The notes under the pieces are model-generated. The model had not been told where the DNA came from, searched no databases, and worked only from the letters and a program-made list of their open reading frames with translations. From assembly GCA_004154925.1 (NCBI GenBank), contig QJNS01000103.1, positions 186,001 through 250,000 of the forward strand: a stretch of 64,000 bases of DNA. Direction: 5' to 3'. Below are positions 38,122 to 51,179 of the stretch, piece after piece. The first letter of the stretch is position 1; every line of letters starts with the position of its first letter. A program made the position numbers and the translations under genes. Source of the stretch: Monosporascus cannonballus (lineage: Eukaryota > Ascomycota > Sordariomycetes > Xylariales).

Positions 38122-41100
38122 TAATTTTTAATTTTTAAAAAATTATAATATAAATGAATTAAATATTTCCATAAAGCGCTTTATAACGGGGTTACAAATT
38201 TTTTCCGATAATATAAAATCTTATTTAAATCTAAAAACATCCTTTTTTTATTCCAGCTTAACGTTTAATTATTTATATTGATTTTGTAATATTTAAAGTT
38301 TTAATTTGTAATTTTAGAACTTAATTATAAAATTATTATCAAATTTGTAATTATAGTATTATTTTATTTTTTTTAACCATTTTATTAAAAAACGTAAAAT
38401 ATATTAATTATAAATAATAACCTTAATATTAATTTCGTTTTCCCCAAACCTTTTAAAATTTAATTATAATACGATCGTAATTTATAATTATTATTATTTA
38501 ACCGTTAATCGTATTATTATTACGACTTATACTTATATTATTATATACACATAATAAATTCGACAAATACATAATTTCTTCTTTTTCTTTTTTTTAAAAA
38601 GGTTTTTTATAATTATATAACGAAAGATTTCCGTTCCTTTTACGCGGATAATAATCTTCTAAATTTCCGCCATTTAAAATCTATTTAAAAATTTTATAAT
38701 AAACGAATTTTACGTTACTTTTATAAAAGTTTTATCCCTTTATATAAATTTAAATCCCGTTATATATTTGCATCCGTTTTTCGTATATTTTCTGGCATAT
38801 TATTCGGAAATCCAAATTTTTGGAATAATACAAAGATTATATTTCCTTACGCGATTTCTTCTAATGTATAATCCGGGTGTTTAAATAGCTTATTTATCTG
38901 ATTAACGGCAGCCGGTTAATATTAAATCTTAAAATTAAATTACGTAAAGTAATAAATTTATCGGGCCAATTTCCCCCTAAAATTACGTATTGATACCTTT
39001 ATTATATCCTTTAACGCCATATAATCGTTAAATATTAAAAAAAAGAATTTTCGTATTTTTAATGTATTATTATTAATATTTTAAGCTTTTTATAATTATT
39101 AATAATTTTCATTATATTACAACTTATTATTTTTTAGTTAAATTCAATTTTTACAACTAATATATAATTAAACGTTAATACTTTCCATATTTTTATAAAA
39201 ATGTCCTTAATATAGTTTTTATTAAGATGTTTATTTTAATATCGGAGGATAATTGCCGACTAAAACGTATTTTTTAAACTTTAAAATACCTTTTTAATTT
39301 TTTCAAATTATTAGAATTTTACTACTTTACATTTGCTTTACGCCTTTTTTAAAAGTTCAATAATAAGTTCGATAATACGCAAATAATAAACCATAAATCT
39401 TTAATAAAAATTCGTAAATCCCAAACATATTTAAATATTATAAATTAATTTTAACTTTAGCCATATTTCCATAATATCGACCCATCGGTAATCTATTTCC
39501 AAACTATCGGTATTAATTATAAATTCTAAAAACTTTATCTTTTTTTACAAATTTTCGTAGTTAAACGTTTTAATAAATAATTAATAATATAATAACCCTT
39601 CGTAAAACAATTGAAAATATTTTACATATTTCGTTTTATTATCCAAATAAATAATTATATTATTTAAATTTATTACGTATATATATTTAATTAATCCTAT
39701 TAAAACTTTATGCATGTAAATCTAAAATATAATTAACCTATTAATAAGGCTAAATAATATAACCATATATTTAAATTACTCGTATTACATTCGAAAAATA
39801 ATTTTTTGTTAATCGTCTTTTTTATTTCTAATATAATAATTAATATCGTTAAAATCAATTTTCGAAAAATTTTTAAATAATCTTAGGCAATTTATTATTT
39901 TTATAATTAACGTATAATCAAAAATTACCGTTTTTCTTAAGTACAAATAATACTAATACTTTTACGTCCGCTTGCGAATAATATATTCGGCCGACCTTTA
40001 AATTCGTTCGGATATATTTAGTCAATATTTTTTAAATTTCCGAAATATGGTAAATTAAGACGAATAAAGGTATTTTCCTTAATATTAAATTTATTACATA
40101 TCTTGTCCTTAATAATTAAATTATCTTTTTCGTTATTTTTTTGAAATATATTCGCCAAAAATTCTCAAAGTGTATAAGAAAATCGGTTAACCCCTATTCC
40201 TGCTATTTTCCGAATTCCGGAATATTTAGCTTATCGCCTAAACTTATCAAATTAATAATATAAATTTATGTACCGAAAAAAATTATATTTATACTTTTCA
40301 ATTTATCGATATTCTATGGCAGTTTATATAATTATTAATATATAACTATATTTAACAATCTCCAGAATTTACTTATTCTGGATATAAATAATAAAAAATT
40401 AAACGTTTTCCGATTATGATATATTACAAAATAAATTTACTTAAACTTTCATTCGTTTTTAATATTATTTATTATATTAACAGAAATTTTGTAAACCCTA
40501 TAATATTTAATATACGCGCTATTAACACTAATAAAGCAAGGAATATTTACGGAAATTAATCGAAAATTAATTTTTTTCGCCACCTTTTTATTTATAATAT
40601 TTATCTATATTCCGGTATTTATATTTATTTATATTACTATTTCTCTTTTACTTCTTTTAATAAATATTTTCCTTTTAAAAAAACGGCTTTATTCCGATTA
40701 TTCTATAATTATTAACCGAAATAAACTGGACGTATACGCCTATTCCGACTTTTTTAGGGAGTTTACATTTAGGATTTAATTTAATTTATCGTTATATATT
40801 ATAATGTTTTATACGGCTTCAAATAATCGATTTCTATAAAACCGAAACAACCAAATCTTTCCGTCCCTTTTTAATTTATAATTTGCGTTTTTATAACCTA
40901 ACGTTTTATAATTATAATATATAAATAAGCTCTTATAAAAATTAAAAATATTAGATTATACGGACTTATTCCGATCGGAAATAAATCGGCGATTATTTAC
41001 TTTCTAAATATAAAAACGCCTATAATCCTTATTATTTTTACCCGACGCTTTTAATTTCCTGTAAAAATCTCTTTTTTCGAAAATATTAAAATAAAATCGT

Positions 41101-42135
41101 TTATTTTTATTAACATCTTTAATAAAAAAATAATTGGTTTCCTTCGCCTTTTTTAAACGTCCTCACAACACTTTGTCTTATTTATCACGTTATTAATTTA
41201 TTTTAACGTTTTTTCGTAACATAATATTTCGTAATCTTATTATTAATTTATAAAAATAAATAAAAATAAAACGCTTTTTATTTTAATTATTTTATAAATT
41301 AAAAACCTTTATTTAACATAAAAACCTAAAGGTAATTAATCGAATTACTATCGTAATTCCATAAATTGTTCCTTATATTCTTTATCAAAAAAGTTAAGAT
41401 TTACGTAATATTTCTTAATAAAAATCTATAAATTCTTTATTTTCAATTTTTTTCGTAATTAAAATAATTAAACATAATACGGTATAATCGTTAAACGCTT
41501 ATAATAAAAACGTTTACATGGTCTATAAGCTATTAAATATAAATAAAAGCATTTCGCCTTAACCTTTCGGCATAAATTTCCGTAACAGCTTTTATCTAAT
41601 TCTTTTCTTTTTAATTAACTCGCGTTCAGAAAACTTCGGACAATTATAACACGATATTTTTTTATTATCCTTAAACGTTTACGACAATATCGTAATTAAT
41701 TTATAAAATTCTGCTTTTTTAACTTATATCGTTATTTATTATTCGGCTAATTATTGGAATAATTCCGAATATTACTTATTTTATTAACGGATAATTTCCA
41801 AAATCTGGTTATTACTAAAAGATTTAACCCTTTCTTATTTTAAATTCCGAAATGCGGTCATTATATTACGCCCGTTTGCCGACCGTTTAATTAACGGTTA
41901 TCGGGACGTATCCCTATTATATATGTAAAATAATTCGGGATCCCGAGGACTATAATCCTTTATTCGTTAAAGCTCCGTTATAAACTTTTTTTACCTATTC
42001 CCGTACCGTAATTAATCGCTTGTTGGTTAAATTTCGATTAACGATATTTTCGATTAATAACTTGAATTCGTTTTAAAGTCGGCGAGCTTTACTTTTAATA
42101 ATTATTGCCTTACCCTCTATAATAAATAAAAAAAT

Positions 42136-42341
42136 TATAAGATAATGGATAAATATAAGTTAAGTAAAATAATCTCCAATTAATCGTAAAGCAGATTCCA
42201 AAAAATAAATATATTAAGTTATTTTTATCTGGCGTTTCCTATTAGGTGCCAAATGGTGAATTTATATTAGTAAATAGGTCGGTGGCTGATCGGTGACTGG
42301 TCGGCTACCAGCCTCATCCTTATAGGGGCTGTATTCTTACA
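42136..42341 (-). repeat. 5' LTR of copy B
   Basis: 206 bp. In element orientation starts TGTAAGAATACAGCCCC. It keeps more GC than the 3' LTR of the same copy. The gag start codon (now ATA, 42118-42120) lies 15 bp inside it. Confidence 0.88.
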
Positions 42342-45149
42342 GGAAGTTGTTTTTAATTTTTTAGGATTTCGTTATTTTGCGGTTTTTTATAGGTAACCTT
42401 TTTCTTTTAATTTTTATTTAAATTTGTTATATTTTGCTTGTATTTTTATATATGGCGAATTAAGTTACTATATTTGTTATTATTATCGGCGTATTATATT
42501 TTCGAATTATATTAGTTATTTTTGGGTTTGTTATAACTTCTTTTCTTATTAGGTAAATTGTTTTTTTATAGTTTCGACGGTATTCCATTATACGTCATAT
42601 TAATTATCATTTTAAAGTTTGCTTTTAACTTAACATATTTTTTCTTTCATAACTTTTTTTTGTTAAGGTTTATTATAAATGATAATTAAAAATTAAGTTC
42701 TGTAATAATTCTTTAGCAGTAACCTTTTATTATATGCTGAAATAACTTTTTTTCTATTTGGTAATTATATTATTTATAATATTAAGAAGGGTATTCTTAC
42801 GGGTACTGTTTTTTCTTCGGGCCAGTTTTTTATTTCGACTAACTGGTAAATATTATTTCCTGGGGTTTTGTATCAAAAATGTCGATATTATTATTTATTA
42901 TTTTTATTATTTCCGGTTCGGTATAAAGAATCGAATCCTTTAAAATGTATATAAGTTATTTTTTTCTAAATGTATTATTTTTATTTTTTGTGGTCAGGAT
43001 ATTCTCGTCGTCGACAATATATAGCATGCATTTTGTTATATCGATTAGGGGTTCCGGGGCAAATTTCTTTTGTCCAATCCTAATGTTTTCGTAATTATCG
43101 TTGTAATTCTTCTTGTTGTAATCATAATACCTATCAAATTAGCTTTTTGGCTTCGCGCATTCCCTGTTAGACTTTTCGCTATAGAGGGCCTAGTGCGTAC
43201 TTAGGCCGAATTTGTTAATGCACTTATTTCCGTTCTTTTGATTTTTTTCGGCTTGTTCTTTGGGTACGGGTTTCCAGTTATTCTGACGGGGTTTTTAGAT
43301 ACTTTGCATTAAGCTACCTTATACCCCATTCTGTTGCAATTAAAACATTTGGTCTCGCTTTAGTTTTTTTTTTTGTAAATAACCTTAAGCTCTATAAGTT
43401 CTAGTTCCGTATCGTAAGAAGTATTACTACGTCGAAGAACACTGGTATTGGTGCATGTTAAAATTTGTTATTATGTTTTGGGTATTTTTAATACGTTAAG
43501 CATATTATCGATTATTAATGTTAATTATTATAACAATATAATCCAACAAATAATTAGGCCGATTAAACTTAAAAACTTTTTCTATATTTTTTCAAGCCGT
43601 CCAGAAAAATTGCTATTAATATTTTTTATCCATAATTTGACTTAAAAGTTAACTATATAAACTTATTACCGTAACTGGATATAGATTCCTTTTGTTATAA
43701 TTACAGGATTTATAATTCGGCTTTTATTTGTTTCGTTTATTATTCCGAAAACTTTCGTTAAAACTTATTTAAACTGTTCGTAATCGTTAGATATTCGTAT
43801 TATTTCCGGGTTTCGTTTTTTAATTAATAAAGTACCGTATTTGCTTATAACTGGTTTAAATTAAGTAACTATATTTCCAGTAAATTATCCGATTGCGAAT
43901 TTGATTTATATAATAGGCGTAATTAATTAAGCAAGAAAGTACTCGAACTATATTCGATATTAAGTTAAAGATAATTATAACTTAATCGAAATTCCGTCGA
44001 AAATTTCTAGCTTAAAAGATTTAAGAACTTTTCCCGATTCCTTAATAAAGTTTAACTAACTAACCTAGTTCGTTCGAAAAGGTTTTCCGGTTTCGTAAAT
44101 TTGTTCTTTTTTTAGCTTTTTATAAATGGCTTGAAAAAAATGTCGTAAGATTATTCTTGTTTTTCTTAAGCTAAAAAATACGTTCGTTTATAACATCTAG
44201 GCGTCGACGAACCTTTTCGCAAAAAAGGCAATGTTATTCCTTTTTCTTTTTAGATTTCATTTCGATATCCGAATTATTGTAAGATAATGGACAGCTATAA
44301 GCTGGGTAAGGTGATCTCCGACCAATCGTAAAACAAATTCCAAGAAATAAATATATTAAATTACTTCCATCTAACGTTTCCTAATAGCTATCAGATACTA
44401 AATTTATACTAATAAATAGGTCGGTAACTAATCAGTAACTATTTAATTACCAGCCTTATCCTTATAAGAGCTATATTTTTATAATTATTCCCCTTTCTTA
44501 AGTTATTAATGCTTAATAACATTATTATTAATTTAATATAATACGTTTCGTAAATTTGGTTACGTATGTTTGCCGATAATTCACCGTTATATTATATTAT
44601 AAATAATTACCATAATAATTAATACGTACCATATTACGTAATTAATTATGCTTCGCCCAATTCCTTATTATAATCCGTTTTTAATCCCACCTTATTTACC
44701 TTTTTTTCTTTTTCCCTTTTACGCCTATATTTTCATTCTTTTTACGTACGCATTCCGTTCGGTCTTCTTTTTTTCTTTATTTTCAATTCGCCTTTTCCGT
44801 TTATTCTGCGTACCATTTCTATTCGCCATATTTTTTTTTCGTAAAAAATTCCAAAAAAATAATATTTTAATATTAAAAAAAATTAGGATTTTCTTTAGCG
44901 TTATCCCCTTAACGCCGATAATAAAATAAATATTAATCGCATTATAAATGGTAATAAACCGTATTATATTTACGTAATATAATATTATTTCGATTACCGT
45001 ACGGTTTACGTTTAAGTTCCGGACGCCTTAAATTACCTCGTAACTAATTATTATTATAAAACTTTTCGCGTAAATAATTATTCCTAATATTATTAATATC
45101 GCTATCTAATTTCCGTTTAAATTCCGATCGTCCTTAAAAGTACCGCCTA

Positions 45150-46000
45150 AATAAATTTTTAATTTAGTACCGATAACTAAGAGTTAATCGTCAAACTTAA
45201 AAAGGTTCATACTACAAATACCCAGTACGAACGTTTTAACGTAATTATAGTCGGTCGTCGACTCGACGTCCTTCGCGAAACTAAATTCGCCTTTAACGTA
45301 ATTATTATTAAAAAATGTCGTTTTCTTAATATAATTAAGATTAATTTCCAATCGTCCGTCATAATTACGGAAATCTAGTTTTAATATCGTCTTATAAGTT
45401 TACAAACTTAAATCCTTTTTGTAAATATTATAATCCTTTTCCTATTATTCCGCAATTAATGTCCGATTAGGCATAATCTTAAAATACCTTTATAAATAAG
45501 GTAACTTTCGAAAACCGTTATGTTATTACGTTTCTTACCTATAAACACTTTCCGCCCGTTTTTTAATATTTTAACGAAACTTTAATACTTATTAAAAACC
45601 ATAATTAAAAAACGGCTTTACCTGGTAAAACTATTACCAAACTTAAATACGTTAAACGTTTTAAGGACGGCGCCTTATTTCGAACTAATTACAAACTATA
45701 TTCCAATTATTTAATTTTACTTTTCGTAAAAAGTAAAATATTCCTAAATTCCTTCCGGGTTTTATGCCTAGCAAATTTAATAAATATACCTGTTTTTTGC
45801 CGTCGTATATTTTCCGATTACTTTCTAATATTCCTATATTAACTTCCTTAATACGCTTACTAAGGGTTAATTAACGCAAAACTTAATAATTAAACGCGAA
45901 ATTTTATTTTCCAAATAAAAATTTAATTTTTTTTACGTTATTTATAGATTTCTAATTAATATATAACAAAATAATTATTTATTAAAAACTTAAAAATAAT
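45150..46000 (-). pseudogene. extra reading frame of family 1, copy C
   Basis: The minus strand reads EINLNYIKKTTFFNNN, KGEFSFAKDVESTTDYNY and FVLGICSMNLFKFDD before a stop, around 45200-45370. It agrees in frame and spacing with copy A-plus, whose peptide continues the same way (STTDHNYIGTFVLNT). This is the clearest evidence that the frame was once coding. Product unknown. Confidence 0.5.
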
Positions 46001-46950
46001 TATGTAATTAAGTAATATTTTAATATTAATATTTTAATTTTACTTAAAATTATTTTTTATAAGTTTTCTAATTATTAAACAATTAATTTCCGATCGGATT
46101 ATTATTATTTTATAATTTTTAAATCGTTTTATTTTTTATATATATATTTAATTTTTTTATAACGTTATAATATTTTAAATGCGTATTTAAAGTATTTTCG
46201 GGATTTTTACGTATTATATTCGGCGGGCTAACTTTCTTATTTAATTAAATATTCGCGTTACCCCTAATTATTTCGGTAACGGATAATATTTTTTATCATT
46301 TATTTTTCCTATTTCTTTATTAGGTCCGGTAACGTTATTTGAATGTCGTCTGGTTCCCGGTTATATTACGGTTTTCACAAAAATATTAAAAATATATTAT
46401 GTATCCGTTAATATTTAAAAAAATTATTTAATACGCCTAAGAACTTATTTATTCCTTAGTCGTAACCGGGATATAAATAAATATAAATTTCTTATTTTTA
46501 AATTAAAAATTCTTAATTAAGAAATTTATTTATTATTTTAATTAAAATTCTATAAATATATAACGTTAATTATAATATTTTTCTAGGTTGTTATTATTTT
46601 TTCCTAATATTAGTATATTATTTAACAAATAGCCGTTATTTTTTAAAGCGTTTTTTAATTTCTTATATTTATCCTTTAAAATTTTATAAAAAATATTCCA
46701 TGATTTTTAGATAATACCTATATAAAATTTCGAACAGAAAACGGCTGGTAAACGTATTCCGTATATTATTATATACGAATTCCGTATGTCGTAATAATCT
46801 TATTTAATTATTTTAATATTGATTAATATAATTACGGAAATAATATTTTAAAACCTAATAAATACGTTTTATTTATTTGTTGGTTTACGGATAATAAACG
46901 GTTGATATTTACCACTTTATTTTTTATTCCTTATAAAATTTTACCTAAAA

Positions 46951-47154
46951 TTAATTTATTAATAATTTATTTTTATCGTTAATAATTCCGGCTAATATAT
47001 TAAATTTATATTTAATTTCGTCATAAATTAATTCGGATACGGTTAAGGTTTTAACCATAAAAATAAATAATTTTAATTTCGTAAAGTAATTGACGATTAC
47101 CAGGATTACGTTATATTTTAATTTGTTTAAATTTAGGTTTTTAGAAAATCTCAT
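46951..47154 (-). pseudogene. family 1 integrase core fragment, copy C
   Basis: A 67-codon open stretch reads KYNVILVIVNYFTKLKLF, then VKTLTVSELIYDEIKYKF and IINDKNKLLIN. This is the gypsy integrase core from the first catalytic Asp (here Asn in VIVNYF) to the second (IINDK, where the usual pattern is SDRD). It is the best preserved integrase piece in the window. The first acidic residue is lost by a G-to-A change. Confidence 0.75.
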
Positions 47155-50100
47155 AATAAAATTTAACGAAATTTCTTAAAAAGAATTATTTAAATAACGG
47201 TAAAGGCTATAATTATTTATATAGTTTATAACATAATTTCATTATACCCTAATAATTCGGATATTACTTAATATATTTTCGGATATCTTTTATTATATTT
47301 TCCTAATAAAACCTTTTAATTATTAATTTTAACGTATAAATATATCCCATATATCTTATTTTTAAATTATTATAATATTAATTAATTAATTATTTCCGTA
47401 AAACGTTTTATAACGGGATTACGAATTTATCCCGATAATATAAAACCTTATTTAGGTCCAGGAAATATCTTTTTTTTATTTCGACTTAGCGTTTAATTAT
47501 TCGTATTAATTTTATAATATTTAAATCCTTAATTTACAATTTTCGAATCTAATCGTAAAATTGTCGGAAAACTTTCGGCTAAAATGTTATTTCGTTTTTA
47601 AATAACTTTTTTATTAAAAGATATAAAATATATTAATTATAAACAATAACCTTAATATTAATTTTGTCCTCCTTAAACTTTTTAAAATCCGATCATAATA
47701 CGGTTATAATTTACAGTTATTATCATTTAACCGTTAATCGTATTACTGCTATAATTTATACTTATATTACTATTCGTAAATAATAAGTTCAATAAATATA
47801 AAATTTTTTATTTTCTTTTTTTTTGAAAGTTTTCTATAATCGTATAATAAAAATTTCCGTTTTTTTATACGGATAATAACTATTTAAATTTTTATTACCC
47901 GAAATTTATTTTGGAATTTTATAACGAACAAATTTTGTATTACTTTTAGAAGGTTTTTTGCCCTTTTATAATGTTTTAAATCGCGCTATATATTTATAAC
48001 CGTTTTTCGTACGTTTTTCGGCATATTATTCGTTAATCTGAATTTTTTTAAATAACATGAAAATTACGTTTTTATACGTAATTTCCCTTAATATATAATC
48101 CGGATATTTAAATAATTTATCCGCCGGATTAATAACGCCCGGTTAATATTAAATCTTAAAATGAAATTACGCAAAACAATAAACCTATTAAATTAACTTC
48201 TTTTTAAAATTACAAGCCGGCATTTTTATTATATTTTTTAACACCATATAATCGGTAAATATTAAAAAATTCTTTTTCAGATGTTTAAGATATTACCGTT
48301 AATATTTTAAGTTTTCTATAATCGCCAATAATTTTTATTACTTTATAACCTACCGTTTTTCAGTTAAATTTAACTTTCGCAATTAATATATAATTAAGCG
48401 TTAATATTTTCCGTATTTTTATAAAAATATTTTTAATATAACCTTTACCGAAATATTTATTTTAATCCTAATATCCTTAATATTATTTTAATATCGGAAA
48501 ATAATCGCCGACTAAAAAATATTTTTTAAATTTCGGAACGCCTTTTTAACTTTTTTGGATTATTTAAATTTTTTGGTTTTACCTTTACTTTACGTTCTTC
48601 TTAAAAACCTAATAATAAATTCGGTAATTCGTAAATAATAAGCAATAAACTTCCGATAAAAATTGGGAAATTCTAAAAATACTTAAATATTATAAATTAA
48701 CTTTAACTTTAGCCATATTTCGATAATATCGACCTATTGACGGTTTATCTTTAAACTATCAGTATTAATTATAAATTTTAAAAACACCATTTCTTTAAAA
48801 CAAAAATTCGTATTTAAACGTTGTGGCAAATAATTAATATTATAATAATCGTTCGTAAATTAATTAAAAATATTTTATATATTTTTTTTCGTTATCCGAA
48901 TAAATAATTATATTATTTAAATATATTACGTATATATAATTACTAAATCCAATTAATACCTTATATATATAGGCTTAAAACGTAATTAACGTACTAATAA
49001 AATTAAATAACATAACCATATATTTAAATTACTCGTATTATATTCGGAAAATAATTTTTTATTAATTATTTTTTTAATTTTGATATAATAATAAATATCC
49101 TTAAAATTAATTTTCGAAAATATTTTAATTAACTTTAAACGGTTTATTATTTTCAAAATTAAACATAAAAAGTATCGGTTTTTTATTATTACTCGATTTA
49201 GCCCATTATAATTAACGTATAATCGGAAATTATTATCCTTTTTAAATATAAATAATATTAATATTTTTACGTTCGTTTTTAAATAACGTATCCGGCTTAT
49301 TTTTAGGTTTTTTCGGATATATTTTTCGAATACTTTCCTTTAGGTTTTTGAAATAAAGTAAATTAAGCTAAATAAAGGCGTTTTTCCTGGGATCAGGTTT
49401 ATTATATATTTTGCCCTTACTAACTAATGTATTTTTTTCGTTATTTTTTCGGAATATATTCGCCGGAAACTTTTTAAATATGCAAAAAAATCGGTTATTC
49501 CTTATTTCTGTTATTTTCCGAATTCCGGAATATCTAACTTTTTGGCTAAACTTATCAAATTAATAATATAAATTTGCTTACCGGAAAATACTAGGTTTAT
49601 AATTTTCTATCCATTCATCTTTTATAATAATCTGTATAATTATTAATATATAATTATATTTAACAGGATTTTTAATTTACTTATTCCGGGTCTAGATAAT
49701 AAAAAATCGGGCGTTTTCCGATCGCAGTATATTACAAAATAAATTTATTTAAATTTTCGTTCGTTTCCGTTATTATTTATTATATTAACAAAACTTTCGT
49801 AAACCTTATAACATTTAACATATATACCGTTAGTATCGATAAGGCCTGGAATATTTACGGAAATTGGTTAAAAATTAAGCTTTTTCGCTAACCTTTTACT
49901 TATAATATTTATTTATATTCCGGTATCCATATTTACTTATACCGCCATATCCCCCGTATTTCTTTTGATAAATACCCTTTTTTTAAAAAGCGGCTTTATT
50001 TTAACCGTTTTACAATTATTAACCGAAATAAATTAAACATATACGTTTATTCCGGCTTCTTTTTTGGGTTTACGTTTAAGGACTAATCTGATTTATTATT

Positions 50101-50849
50101 ATATATTATCACGTTTTATACGGCCTTCGGAAATCGGTTTCTGTATAACCGGGATAATAAGGTTTTCGTATCCCTTTTTAATTTGTAATTTACGTTTTTA
50201 TAACTTAGCTTTTTATAATTATAATATTTAAATAAGCCTTTATAAAAATTAAAAATATTAAATCGTACGAATTTATTTCGATCGGAATTAAATCGGCGAT
50301 TATTTATTTTCCGAATATAAACATACCCGCGGTCCTTATTGCTTTTACGCGGCGCCTTTAATTTGCTTTAAAGATTTTTTTTAAAACCGTTAAAATAAAA
50401 TAATTTATTTTTATTAATATCTTTAACGAAAAATAATCGGTTTTTTTTCGCTTTTTTTCAAGCGTTCTAATAACGTTTTACCTTATTTATTACGTTATTA
50501 ATTCGTTTTAATTTAACGTTTTTTCGTAAGAAGGTATTTAGTAACCTTAATATTAATTTATAAAAATAATTAAAAATAAAACGTTTATTATCTTAATCTT
50601 TTTCCGGGTTAAAAAGGTTTACAAATTTTATTTTATAAATTAAAAACTTTTATTTAACGTAAAAGTTTAACGGCGATTAATCGGATTATTATCGTAATTC
50701 TATAAATTATTCCTTATATTTTTTATCGAAAAAATTAAAATTTACGTAATTTTTCTTAATAAAAATTTATAAACTTTTTATTTTTAATTTTTTCTTATAA
50801 TTAAAATAATTAAACGTAATACGGTATTATTAAATAAAGTCTTATAACG

Positions 50850-51174
50850 TATAACGGCTAAAAAGTTTAACTAATCATTAAACCTTAATTATACGAATTT
50901 ATATTAATAGAAAATTCATAAAATTTCGAATAATAAATAAAATAACGTATTACGTTGCGTAATACTAAGGCCGTTTTATATAACGAATTATTATTATAAA
51001 CTGAAATTATTTAAATTATAGAAATAATAAACGTATTATACTTAATTCTCCCTTTTCTATTAAGCCTAGATCTATAGGCTTTACGATAAATTCTGTTAAG
51101 CCATCACGTGACTCGACCTACATGGCTTATTCATTTGACCGTTTTCCGAGGTCGCAGCCTAGTAGATTATAACA
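50850..51174 (-). repeat. 5' LTR of family 2 copy E (325 bp)
   Basis: In element orientation begins TGTTATAATCTACTAGG; target duplication GTTTG follows at 51175-51179. Carries CATCACGTGAC, an intact CACGTG site; the partner LTR has CACGTA. Confidence 0.85.
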
Positions 51175-51179
51175 GTTTG

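Larger units (their letters stand above)
34960..42341 (-). mobile_element. family 1 chromovirus copy B, full length (7382 bp), dead
   Basis: Complete structure: 3' LTR 34960-35165, internal region, 5' LTR 42136-42341, both 206 bp. It interrupts copy E between 34959 and 42342. Flanks are AGAAA (34955-34959) and GGAAG (42342-42346), a 5-bp target duplication differing at two G-to-A positions; copy D has CGAAG at the matching place. In element order: gag from 42120, reverse transcriptase with YLNNIIIYLDN at about 39637-39675, integrase (IIMVIVD near 37770), the extra frame at about 35860-36030. All are heavily mutated. Confidence 0.88.
44278..50825 (-). mobile_element. family 1 chromovirus copy C, 5'-truncated
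   Basis: The 3' LTR is at 44278-44483 (starts TGTAAGATAATGG). The internal region runs collinear with copy B up to about 50825, equivalent to about 41480 of copy B, so roughly 860 bp including the 5' LTR are lost. Past the junction, copy E sequence resumes 75 bp further on than expected, which suggests one deletion spanning the element end and its host. Reverse transcriptase reads YLNNIIIYSDN at about 48888-48927. Confidence 0.82.
30553..51174 (-). mobile_element. family 2 chromovirus copy E, split by two nested family 1 elements
   Basis: The outer element has LTRs at 30553-30912 and 50850-51174 and identical 5-bp target duplications GTTTG at 30548-30552 and 51175-51179. Family 2 sequence occupies 30553-34959, 42342-44277 and about 50826-51174, collinear with copy D. 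Without the nested elements it would be about 6.7 kb. Reverse transcriptase (VCYFDDISIF, about 33741-33773), chromodomain (about 31546-31615) and gag zinc knuckle (about 43320-43370) are recognisable. About 75 bp of its gag end, equivalent to 13048-13122 of copy D, is missing at the junction with copy C. Confidence 0.85.

Noticed and set aside
44648..44929. 93-codon plus-strand frame rich in Phe and Leu as a membrane protein gene
   Set aside because: It is the reverse strand of a Lys/Glu/Arg-rich tract near the 3' end of copy C; the matching positions of copies A-plus and B show the same tract as part of the element.
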